Positions 31,479-41,100 of a stretch of 64,000 bases of DNA are shown one piece after another. The notes beneath the pieces are model-generated. The model did no database searches, was not told the origin of the DNA, and saw nothing but the letters and a program-made list of their open reading frames with translations. Source of the stretch: Streptomyces phaeofaciens (GTDB taxonomy: Bacteria; Actinomycetota; Actinomycetes; Streptomycetales; Streptomycetaceae); NCBI RefSeq assembly GCF_014648915.1, contig NZ_BMSA01000023.1, forward strand, positions 62,001-126,000, written 5' to 3'. Made by a program: the position numbers and the translations under genes. The stretch's first letter is position 1. Every line of letters starts with the position of its first letter.

Positions 31479-34400
31479 CGCGCCCATGAGGGGCTCTCTC
31501 CGACGATGTATGTCTGGTAGTGGGTCGGAGTGTAATAGGACGAACCGTCGCTGCCGAACACCCAGCGTTCGCCACCGGGCTTGGGGTTCTGCGGGGACGG
31601 ATAGGTCCCGTACTCCTGGTACGTGATGGGCTTTCCGGACGGGTCGTGCGTCGGGAGCTTGTAGCCGCCGTTCTTGGCGGTGTTCCCGAACGGCTCGGTC
31701 CACATCTTCGGACCGTGGAAACCGGGACCGCCCCAGTATCCGAGGTTGAACTCCTTCACATCCCTCAGGACCTGCATGGATTCGTCCGGAATGGCCTTGG
31801 GGACCCAGCCGTGCACCTTGGACACGTCACCCAGGGTCTTTCCGGTGGCGAACGGTGACGAGGGACTCGTCTTGGGCACGTCCGCCTTCTTCGCGCCTCC
31901 CTTCAGCAGTTTCCTCAGCAGTGAGCGGAAGGCCCCGGCGAGGCTGAAGACGCCGGCCACCTCCGCCGCGGCGTCGCCCGCGTCCCACGCCTTGGTGTTC
32001 TTGTCGACACCCTGCTTGGTGACGAGGTCGTCGTACTGCTTGGTGGCGCCGCTGCAGTCCTCGATCCAGCACCACGGACTCGCATGGGTGAGCGCCTCGC
32101 CGCCCGCGACCAGGTTGTGGCCGATGCCGCCGAGGAAGTCGGTGAAGCTGCCCTGTTCTTTGGGGTTCTCGGGTTCGACGTTGGTGTTGCAGCCGGGTTT
32201 GTAGGCGGGATAGGTGGCACTGCAGTCCACACCGCCGCCGCTGCTGCCGTAGTTGCCGCTGCCCCACGGGCCCGAACCGGAGCGCGACGACGTCCTGGAG
32301 GCGCGGGTACTGGAGGAGTCGCGGTAGCCGACGTGCGAGGCCGCGGCCAGGTAGCGGATGATCGCCCGGATGATCTTGACCAGGGCGAAGATCATCGAGA
32401 AGAACCACTTGCCGTCCGGATCGGCGAACGTCACCGGGTTGTTGTTGCTGTAGGAGTAGCCGTTGACCTGTTGCGGATCCTTCAGGTCCGCCACCGGGTC
32501 GGCGCTGACGAAGCGGCCGGTCGTCGGATCGTACTCGCGGGCACCGAGGTGGGTGAGGCCCGTCGGATCCTGCGTCCCGCCGACGAAGCCCTTGTCGCCG
32601 GTCCACTGAGCGGGCTGCGTGCCCCGTGTCTCCCCGAACGGCTGCGTGTGCCGCCGCGTGACCACCTGGGTGGCCGCGTCGATCTGCACGTTGGCGGTGC
32701 CGTTGTGGTCGGCGCTCGTCCAGGTCAGCGACCCCGCGGTGCGCACCGCGACCACGGTGCCGCCGTGGCTGTAGTAGCGGGTGGCCTCGACCTTGCCGGT
32801 GGCCTTGTCGTGCCGCAGCTCGGTCTCGCCGAGGTACAGCGTGGTACCCGTGGCGTCACGCCGGATCAGCCGCTTGCCGTCGGCGTCGTTGAGGAACGTC
32901 GTCCGGGTGCCGTTCGCCTCGGTCACCTCGGCGAGGTTGTTCTCCTGGCCCCATCGGAGACTCTGGGTCTTCCCCGCGATGGTCCGGGTCGTGGTGTTGC
33001 CGGACTCGTCGTAGCCGAAGCTCATGGCCGGGCGAGACGGGTCCGCGGGACTGGTGACCGTGGAGGCCAGCAGGTGCGGGCGGAGCTTGCCCCCGCTGGT
33101 GAGGTCGTACCCGTACGTGGTGGTCGCCGGGCCCGCCGTGGCCAGGTGGTCGGTGACCGTCTCGCGGTTGCCGGCGGAGTCGTACGTGAAGGACTTCCAG
33201 TACGGCGCGATCCCGCCGACGCCCGCCGTGGTGGGCTCCGTGGCGCAGTCGGTCCTGGCGGTCCACGCGCTCTTCAGGCGACGGTGCCCGTCGTAGGTGA
33301 AGCACTGCTTGTCACCCGCCGCGGTGGACCGGTCGTCGATCTCGACCGGGTTGCCGGCCGCGTCGTAGCGGTAGTACGTGTCCGCGTCCGTGCCGCTGTG
33401 GGACTCCGAGACGACCGTCTGCCGTGCCAGCCTCTTGGTGCCGTCCTCGTAGGAGGTGTTGACCTCCGTCCACTTGGCCGAGGAGGAGACGCCCAGCGTG
33501 AGGCGGATGCGCTCGCCGCCGGGCAGGTAGTCCGTGCCGCGCACGATGCCGGTCAGGCCCTGCTGGGTGGTCGGCAGGCGCTGGTCGTTGTAGCCGTAGG
33601 TGATCACCTCCTGGGCGAGACCGCCCATGGCGGGGATGGTGCGCTTCTGGAGCGTGCCGTCCAGGTTGTAGGCGTTGGTGAGGGTGTAGGTGCCGGTGCC
33701 GGCCACCGCGCCCTCGGTGGTGCTGACCGTGTACTGCTCCTTCAGCACCCGGTACAGGGGGTCGTACGCCGCGTTGGTGACGGCGTAGACCTTGCCGCTC
33801 TTGCCGCCCTCGTACCGGATGGACGAGGTGGGCCGGCCCAGCGCGACGGTGTCGTACGACCAGCGCGCCAGGTACGCGGAGTCGTCGATCGTCGGCACGC
33901 CGTTGACGAGCGGGATCCGGCCGGAGAGCCTGCCGGTCGGGCGGCCGAGCTCGTCGTAGGTGGTGCTCAGGATGTTGCCCCGGGCGTCCTGGGTGACGCC
34001 GACCCGGTCGAGCTCGTCGTACTCGGTGCGGTTCGTGCCCGTGTCGGGATCGGTCACCGCCGTGGTACGGCCGAGGAAGTCGTACTCGTACGACCAGGTG
34101 TTGCCGTCGCCGTCCTTGACCTCGGTGAGCTGGTCGGCCTTGTTGTAGGCGTAGGTGAAGCGGGCGTAGGAACCCGTCGCCCTGTCGCCGTCGTACTCCC
34201 GCTTCTCCGCGAGGCGGCCACGGCTGTCGACGAGTTCACGCACGGCGGAGGCACCGGCCGGTGGTTCGACCGTCGTGGCGTTGCCCTCGTACGTGGTGGT
34301 GGTCCGGGAGTGTTCCTTCTCTCGCACCAGGGTGATCTCGGCCGTGGGCCGTCCGGCTCCGTCGTAGACCTTCCGGGAACCGGCGGGAGCCGCGGTCAGC

Positions 34401-37400
34401 AGGGTGGCGAGCGTGCCCGACGGCGCTGTCGCGTCGATATAGTCGGCCGAGGTCTCCGCCTCCAGGCCCCGCGTGTCGTACTTCGTCTCGGTGATCACAC
34501 GGCCTCCGCCCACGGCCGCGGGAGACTGCGTCTGCCGTGGACGCAGCAGGGCGTCGTAGATGGCATACGAGGTCAGGTAGCTGGTGCCGTCGTTGTTGAG
34601 CGACTTCGTCGCGACCCACGAGGCAGTCGTCCGGTTGATCTGGTACCGGAACGAGCGGCTCGGGGCGTCGCCGCCGGCCCGGTCGCGGTCGGCGAGCCAG
34701 ACGTCCGTCAGCCGGCCGAGTCCGTCGTAGGCCATCTCGGTTCGCCGGTTGTTCGGGTCGACACTGGCCTTGTTGACGCCCCAGTCGGGGACCAGCTCGG
34801 TGGTGACAGCGTGCCCGCGGGCGTTCGTCTCCTTGGTGGCGGTCAGCGGACCGCCGGTCCCTGGGGTGTAGTCGGTGTGCTTGATACGGGTGCCCTTGGC
34901 GTCCCACTGGTCGGTGACCCGGCCGAGGGTGTCGTACTGGGCGGTGCGCACGGTCTGGAGCTGCGGGGTGCTCCCGCTGTAGCCGGTCACGCGCTGGGCG
35001 GTCGTCTCGTTGCCCCGGGTGGGGGCGGCGCCCCACGCCAGCCCGTCGAACGACGAGCGGACGTCGGAGATGACGTCGGTCGTCTTCGGATCATCGGAGC
35101 GGTTCGGCGTGGCGGCGCAGCCGACGGCGACCTTCTCCGCCCGCTTCACCGGTGTGAGCAGCCAAGTCGTGGTGTTCTTGACGTACTCGGTGCGGGTGCA
35201 CTCCTTCAGCCCTCCGCCCTCTGTCTCCACGGTGAGCGGCAGGCCGCTCTGCGGGTCGTAGGTCGAGGCCGTGGTGGACGTGATCGGGGGACCGCCCGCG
35301 ACGGGCGTCCGCTTGACCTCCTTGGCGGTGCGGGTCATGTGGGCCCGCACGGTCCCGTAGGAGTGAGTGACCGTGGCGGTGGTCTGCGACCACGGCGTGG
35401 TGATCGTGCCGGAGACCTCGGTCCCGGCGGTGCCGTTGTAGGTGATGGCCTCGCGCACCTGTCCGGCGTACTGCTCCTCGTCGTTCAGCGACGTCCCCTC
35501 GGAGTCGGTGACCGTCTCGGTGCGGGTGGAGCCGTCGAGCTGCTTGTCGCCGTGCATGCCCCGGTAGTAGAGGTTCGTCGCCCTGGAACGGACGCCTGCC
35601 GCCTCACCGGTGGTGGTGGTGACCTTCTGGTAGCCGCGCCAGATGCCCCAGGTGCGGTACTTGGCCTGGGTGATCGGCGACTGGTCGTCGTACGCCCAGG
35701 CCCCGCCCCCGTGGTACGTGTAGTCCGTCTGCTTCAGCGGTGCGCCGCCGGTCGGGTCGGACTCCGTGACCTGGGTGACGACGTACTTGTGGAACCAGTC
35801 GGTGCGGGGCTGCGGGTCGGTCCCCGGCGTGGGGTTGGACGGCGGGATCCACTTGACCGGGTAGCAGCGCTTGGTGTTCTTGTCGAGCGCTGAGGGAAGG
35901 TTGGTGTCCGCGACGCACTCGGGGTCCGAGTAGGTGGCGGTGAGGACGGAGCCGGTCTCCGACGTCACCGTACGCACCCGCCACTTGATGAACGGCGGTA
36001 CGTCGTCGCCCGTCCGGTCGACCCGGTTGTGCAGCTGGACCCCGGCGAAGGTGATCGCCGGCAGGGAGACGGCCGTGCCCACCTTGCCCGTCTGCTGGAT
36101 GGACTTCAGCCACAGCGCCGCGTTCGAACCGTCGCCCGGATCCGGGAAGGACTGGTCGAGCGTCCAGTGGTTGACGTCGCGGTAGTCGGTGTCCGCTCCG
36201 GTGCCGCTCCCCTTGTAGACCTGCGTGGTGACGCCGGTCAGGCGCTTGCGGGAGAAGAAGGACGGGGTCGGCTGGTCGGTGCAGACGGTGTCCTTCTTGC
36301 AGATCTGGTCGTAGGGGACGTCCGGCCAGGCGTTGCGGTTCGACGCGCTCAGCGTGGCACACGTCTCGCCGCCGCTCACCGGAACGCAGCGCTCGGCGAC
36401 GGAGAACGTCACCCGGGCCGCGGCGGGCTGGGTGGAGGAGAAGACGGTGTCGGTTCGCTGGCCGTAGTCGATGCGCTTGAGCTGACCGCCGCGCACATAC
36501 TCGACGCCGTTCCCGGTGGTGCCGTTCTTGGCGTAGTGGTTGAGCTCCTTGTCGTACCAGTACGTCATGACGTTGCCGTTCGGATCCACGACGTAGTCGA
36601 GGTTCCAGCGCCATGCCTGGGTCTTGGCACGCGCGGAGAAGCTCGTGCCCGCGTCGTAGCCGGGTTCGCCGGTGTCGTCACCGAAGACCGGCACCGTCCA
36701 CACCGAGTTCGTCTCGGCCTTTCCGGTGGCCCAGCCGGGCAGCCGGTTCCTGCCGAAGACGTACTGGGTGCCGTCGGTGGTGGTGACGGTCCACTGCTCG
36801 CCGTCGTCGTCGCCGTTGGCGGCGCCCGTGGAACGCACCACGCGCTCGCCGTCGTCGCCCTGCAGCCGCCAGGTGTCGGTGGCCTTGTCCTTCAGCACGA
36901 GGGTGCTGGACTTGCCGTTCAGGACGATGGAGGCGTTGTCCTCCTTCCAGCACAGGTCGTACTTCTTGTCCTGGCCGTCGTCCTCGCAGGAACCGTAGGA
37001 GCGCTCGATGTAGGAGGTGGGCAGGTCGAAGCCCTCACCGATCCAGGACGCCTGGGCGCTGGTGGAGGAGGTACGGCCGTCGACGCTCTGGGCCGAGTAG
37101 CCGATCGACAGCGACGGCGACGGTCCGGCGGGGGCCGGCACGACGTCCAGGGGGTACGACCACGTGAAGTCGCCGTTGGACCCGCCCCCCGACCAGGTGG
37201 CCGACGGGGACAGCGCGGTGGCCTCGTAGGTGCCCTGGTCCGAGGAGGTGCCGGCCGAGGCCGCGAGGACCGTGAATCCGCCGCGGGCCTGGGCGGTGCC
37301 GGCCTTCGGGGTGGTCACCTCGCCGGTGAGGGTCTTGTCCGCCGTGTCGTTCGAGGACGCCACGGGCGTGGTGGCACGGCAGGCGGCCTTCTGCGGAGTC

Positions 37401-38029
37401 GTCAGGGCGCACGCCGGGAGCTGGACCAGCCGCAGCCGGGAGGCCCAGTTGCCGCTGTAGGCGTGGCCGAAGCCGCTGTAGTCCAGGGCCAGGGACAGTC
37501 CCGCCGGTCCGGACTTGCCGTCCGTGCGGCGGACGGTGAGCACGACACCGTCGATCCCCAGGGCGGCGGTCTTCGCGCGGTCGAGGAACCGCACCTCCGC
37601 CTTGGCCGGCGCGGGCGCGGTGGTGGTGGTTCCCGGCTTGCGGGCGGCACCGGTCTTCGCACGCCGCGGTTGGGCAAGGCTGACGGGCAGCCGGCCCGCC
37701 GTCGCCTCGGCCCGTGGCTCGGCCGGGACGGTGACGCTCGCCGCGTCCGTCGTCGGCCAGGCGACCGCGCGGGCGGCCCGGGTCCGGGTCCGCTCCGCGG
37801 CCGCCTTCGTCGGGTCGGTGGCCTTCTGGGAGCGGGGAGTGAACGTCCGTGCCTTGCCGAAGACCGGCTTCTGCGGGGCGCTGGGGTCGCGCTCGAACGC
37901 CTGGACGGGCGCCGCGCCCAGCAGGGTGGTGACGATGGCCGTGGTCAAGGGCAGGGCGACCGCCGCCACACGGCGGCGGCCTGCTCTGCTCCAGGACCAT
38001 GAGGGCAGCACGAAGGGTGTGCTGGTCAA
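31475..38029 (-). CDS. Secreted Rhs/YD-repeat polymorphic toxin with an RNase Sa-like tip
   Basis: A 2184-aa protein. It has a signal peptide (cleavage near APVQA), an N-terminal SpvB-like beta-rich region, then a long array of YD repeats. The conserved Rhs core ends near residue 1870 (EYDPTTGRFVSADP, NNNPVTFADPDG). A hydrophobic segment (WFFSMIFALVKIIRAIIRYL) and a variable tail follow. The last about 70 residues resemble guanyl-specific RNases: Glu2139 (TYQEY), Arg2155 (GGERWVFGS) and His2170 (YYTPTHYQTY) match RNase Sa Glu54, Arg69 and His85. TTG 38029 follows GGAG. The tip uses rare codons (ACA, TCA, CGA, GGA), suggesting recent exchange. Confidence 0.88.
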   Translation of the reverse strand: MTSTPFVLPSWSWSRAGRRRVAAVALPLTTAIVTTLLGAAPVQAFERDPSAPQKPVFGKARTFTPRSQKATDPTKAAAERTRTRAARAVAWPTTDAASVTVPAEPRAEATAGRLPVSLAQPRRAKTGAARKPGTTTTAPAPAKAEVRFLDRAKTAALGIDGVVLTVRRTDGKSGPAGLSLALDYSGFGHAYSGNWASRLRLVQLPACALTTPQKAACRATTPVASSNDTADKTLTGEVTTPKAGTAQARGGFTVLAASAGTSSDQGTYEATALSPSATWSGGGSNGDFTWSYPLDVVPAPAGPSPSLSIGYSAQSVDGRTSSTSAQASWIGEGFDLPTSYIERSYGSCEDDGQDKKYDLCWKEDNASIVLNGKSSTLVLKDKATDTWRLQGDDGERVVRSTGAANGDDDGEQWTVTTTDGTQYVFGRNRLPGWATGKAETNSVWTVPVFGDDTGEPGYDAGTSFSARAKTQAWRWNLDYVVDPNGNVMTYWYDKELNHYAKNGTTGNGVEYVRGGQLKRIDYGQRTDTVFSSTQPAAARVTFSVAERCVPVSGGETCATLSASNRNAWPDVPYDQICKKDTVCTDQPTPSFFSRKRLTGVTTQVYKGSGTGADTDYRDVNHWTLDQSFPDPGDGSNAALWLKSIQQTGKVGTAVSLPAITFAGVQLHNRVDRTGDDVPPFIKWRVRTVTSETGSVLTATYSDPECVADTNLPSALDKNTKRCYPVKWIPPSNPTPGTDPQPRTDWFHKYVVTQVTESDPTGGAPLKQTDYTYHGGGAWAYDDQSPITQAKYRTWGIWRGYQKVTTTTGEAAGVRSRATNLYYRGMHGDKQLDGSTRTETVTDSEGTSLNDEEQYAGQVREAITYNGTAGTEVSGTITTPWSQTTATVTHSYGTVRAHMTRTAKEVKRTPVAGGPPITSTTASTYDPQSGLPLTVETEGGGLKECTRTEYVKNTTTWLLTPVKRAEKVAVGCAATPNRSDDPKTTDVISDVRSSFDGLAWGAAPTRGNETTAQRVTGYSGSTPQLQTVRTAQYDTLGRVTDQWDAKGTRIKHTDYTPGTGGPLTATKETNARGHAVTTELVPDWGVNKASVDPNNRRTEMAYDGLGRLTDVWLADRDRAGGDAPSRSFRYQINRTTASWVATKSLNNDGTSYLTSYAIYDALLRPRQTQSPAAVGGGRVITETKYDTRGLEAETSADYIDATAPSGTLATLLTAAPAGSRKVYDGAGRPTAEITLVREKEHSRTTTTYEGNATTVEPPAGASAVRELVDSRGRLAEKREYDGDRATGSYARFTYAYNKADQLTEVKDGDGNTWSYEYDFLGRTTAVTDPDTGTNRTEYDELDRVGVTQDARGNILSTTYDELGRPTGRLSGRIPLVNGVPTIDDSAYLARWSYDTVALGRPTSSIRYEGGKSGKVYAVTNAAYDPLYRVLKEQYTVSTTEGAVAGTGTYTLTNAYNLDGTLQKRTIPAMGGLAQEVITYGYNDQRLPTTQQGLTGIVRGTDYLPGGERIRLTLGVSSSAKWTEVNTSYEDGTKRLARQTVVSESHSGTDADTYYRYDAAGNPVEIDDRSTAAGDKQCFTYDGHRRLKSAWTARTDCATEPTTAGVGGIAPYWKSFTYDSAGNRETVTDHLATAGPATTTYGYDLTSGGKLRPHLLASTVTSPADPSRPAMSFGYDESGNTTTRTIAGKTQSLRWGQENNLAEVTEANGTRTTFLNDADGKRLIRRDATGTTLYLGETELRHDKATGKVEATRYYSHGGTVVAVRTAGSLTWTSADHNGTANVQIDAATQVVTRRHTQPFGETRGTQPAQWTGDKGFVGGTQDPTGLTHLGAREYDPTTGRFVSADPVADLKDPQQVNGYSYSNNNPVTFADPDGKWFFSMIFALVKIIRAIIRYLAAASHVGYRDSSSTRASRTSSRSGSGPWGSGNYGSSGGGVDCSATYPAYKPGCNTNVEPENPKEQGSFTDFLGGIGHNLVAGGEALTHASPWCWIEDCSGATKQYDDLVTKQGVDKNTKAWDAGDAAAEVAGVFSLAGAFRSLLRKLLKGGAKKADVPKTSPSSPFATGKTLGDVSKVHGWVPKAIPDESMQVLRDVKEFNLGYWGGPGFHGPKMWTEPFGNTAKNGGYKLPTHDPSGKPITYQEYGTYPSPQNPKPGGERWVFGSDGSSYYTPTHYQTYIVGESPSWAR

Positions 38030-38050
38030 GGGGTCTCCGCGTTCTCGACA

Positions 38051-38088
38051 GCGGTGGTGAGCCGGCCGTGGGCCGCGCTCACCACCGC
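38051..38088 (-). promoter_or_regulatory. Intercistronic hairpin in the toxin operon
   Basis: GCGGTGGTGAGC and GCTCACCACCGC form a perfect 12-bp stem with a 14-nt loop, in the 96-bp gap between the LamG-protein gene and the Rhs gene. It ends 22 nt before the Rhs start and could act as a partial terminator, RNA-processing site or translation control element. Confidence 0.6.
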
Positions 38089-38125
38089 GTGTGGGTGGGG
38101 TGAAACCGTCCGGGCCGACGGCCCG

Positions 38126-41100
38126 TCAGCCGATGTCGATCGGCGGCTCGTCGACCGTCGCGAGCTGGGTGATCTCCGCCTCGGACAGGACGCCGGCGTA
38201 GACGCGCAGGTCGTCGAGTTGTCCGGTGAGACGGTTGCCCCACGCGCCGGTGTCGTGGCGCCGGGCCTGGCCGACCGTCAGGGGCTGGTCGGACTGGAAG
38301 ATGCTCTTGACGACGACGCCGTCCTCCGCACCTTCCCGCACCCCCGCGAGGTACAGCTTCACGGACTGGTTCACGGAGTCGTACACGCCGACCACGTGGA
38401 TCCAGTTGCCCGGCGGGTTGACCTGCTCCGAGGCGATGGTGGCCGCCGGCCCCTCGAGGACGTCGGTCTCGTAGGCGCCGAAGTTCCAGTCGCCCACCGC
38501 TTCACCGACCTCCTGCCGGTACCACAGGCGGAAAGCGTTGCGCTGCAGGCCCGGATGGGCGAAGACGGAGGGCGAGTGGGCGACGGTGGTGTCCTCCAGC
38601 CCCACAGCGTCCAGGTTGGCCCAGCCGGCCACGGTGAAGCTGCCGGATTCGTCGAGCATCACCGGGGCGGAGGCACCGCCGGTCTGGGTGATCGGCAGGT
38701 TCAGCACGGTACCGTGCGCCGGGTCGTCGGCGGGGGCGAAGCCGGCCCCGGCGCCCAGGGTGAGCGTGTTCCCGCGGCCGGACTGGTCGGGGGCCGTCGT
38801 GCCGGAGGCGCCGTCCATGGCCCAGTGCGCCAGCAGCGCGGGCTGGGGGTAACCCGTCTCCGGGTTCTCCATGTTGGCTTCGGACCACAGTTCGTCGGGG
38901 AACACGACGCGGTTCCACGCCTGTACGTGGTCCACGTCTCCCTGGAAGTAGCTGCTGGGGCTGCCGCTCGAGCCCTTCATCCGGCCGATCTCGAACGGTC
39001 CGGTGGCGCCCCACGGGGTGGTGAAGGCGGTCGACGCCTCCAGGCGGCCGTTGACGTACAGCCGGATCTCCTGGGCGTCACGGTCGTAGACGGCCAGCAG
39101 GTGCGTCCAGGCGCCGACGACTCCGGGGCGCGTCGCGATGGCACGCACCAGGCTGGAGCCGTCGGAGGTGTAGCGGTTGAAGATCCACCGGTCGTAGGAG
39201 CTGGAGTAGTAGAGCTGGAAGGCGCCGACCTGGGTACCGTTCTGGTTGGCGACCGTGCCGATCGTGTCGCGGGTGGTCAGCTTCGCCCACGCCGACACGG
39301 AGAAGCTGCCCGTCGTGTCGACGACCGGGCCCGCCGTGGCCGCGTACGCGCTCGTGCCGTTGAGGCGCATGCCGGAGTCCAGCCGCGCCTGCGGCAGCCA
39401 GGCCGCTCCGCCGCCCAGGGTCAGGGGATGGCTGCTGCCCACGGCGTTGTAGCCGGTGGCGTCCAGCTTCCACTCGCCGACCGGGTTCGACGCCTTGGCC
39501 ACCTTGAAGAGGTAGTCCTTGGTCTCGCTGGGATTGCCCGCCGCGTCGAAGGTCTGCACCCGAAGGGTGTTGGTGAGGCGCTTGGTGGGCGTCACCTTGC
39601 GCTCGTAGGTCGCGGTGCCGGCGCTGAACTTCTTGCTCTCCACCAGGACGCCGTTGAGCCAGATGTCGTAGCGGCGCACATCGGCCGCCCCCGCGGCGAT
39701 CCTGAACGTACCGGTCCGGCCGACACTTCCGGTCTCTGGCGAGGCGTCGCAGGTCGTCCCGGCGCACTCGGGATACTCCGTGGAGGTCACCGTGGGACGT
39801 GGCGGGGCGGCATTGTCGACCTTGAAGTGGCAGTAGCCGGACCACGGGCCGTACAGGTAGCTGGTCGTGCCCGACCACGTGTACCGGTACTGGGTGCGCG
39901 CCCGGAACTTGTACGTCGTGCCGCTGGTGAGCGTGGGTGTCGGATCCGAACCCGCGGTACCGCTGGCCGTCCAGGTGTCCGGGCTCAGGTTGACGGGGGT
40001 CGTGCCGGATCCGGCGTAGAGCTCGAAGTTGGGCCGCAGGCTCGCGTTCGCCCCGTCCGCCGACGTGGGCGTGGCCGTGACCCGCGGAGTGGTGTCCCGG
40101 ATCAGCGCGGGGGCCGAGGACGCGGAGCACGCCACGTTCGGCTCGGACAGCTTCACCGCCGAGGGGGCGGCCGTCGGCGGGGAGACGTAGGTGATGGACA
40201 GCCGCGGCTTGCGGCTGGACGTCGCGCGCTCGTCCGCCGGGGACATGAACTGCTTCCACGCGATGGCGTCGGTGTCACTGGCCGTCAGGCCGAGGGTGGT
40301 CGTGGTCGACTTCGCCTTGGCCGTGTACGCGACCGCCGACGTCGCGTTGAACTCGATGTCCCCGTCGGGGCAGCTGGCGGAGAACCCCTTGGCGGCCGAG
40401 ACCTTCGTGACGTGGGACCAGCCGGTCGGCGGGTTGCTCCAGGTCGTGGATCCGGAGATCGGGTTCGTCCGGTAGAGGTTGACGTCCCGCTTGTCGCAGT
40501 TGGCGGACCAGATCGCGTAGGCGGTGAACGTCGCGTCGAGGATCTTCTTGCCGGCCACGCGCCGGGTGTCGAACTGGAAGAGCGACTTGGCCTTCTTGTT
40601 GTCCACATAGGCGTCGTAGCCGACCCCCAGGGCGTGCGAGGTCTTCCAGAAGGAGGTCCCCGGCGAATTGGACCAGATCGTCGTCCAGCCCGTCAGCGTG
40701 GCGCTGACGGCGGGCGGGTCGATCACCACCGGGTAGGCGGTGTCCTCGGCGGTCAGGAAGGCGCGGTCGGGGATCACCGAGAGGGCGCCGCCCGCCAGGT
40801 CGACGTCCGCGACTGCGGTCCTGGCGCCGGGGTCGGGCAGCACGGCGTCCGCGGCGTCGCCGGGCCCGGCCGTGGCTCCCCCGGCCGTCGTACCGGTGGC
40901 GGTCGTGAGGGACGCGCGCTGCGCGGTGACCGCGGTCCGTGGGCCGGAGGCGGTGGCCGGGGCCGGCGCGGATCTTGGTTCCGTGGCGGAGTCCCACATC
41001 AACGCCGCGCTGCTGGAGAACACCGCGTGCCCGCCGGGATCGACCAGGGAGACGCTGCCGTTCTCCGCGGTGGTGACGGTCAGGCCCGTCGTGCGGACGG

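Noticed and set aside
32084..35893. 1269-codon plus-strand open frame within the Rhs gene
   Set aside because: Antisense to YD repeats with strong codon-periodicity shadowing; no start signal and no family features.
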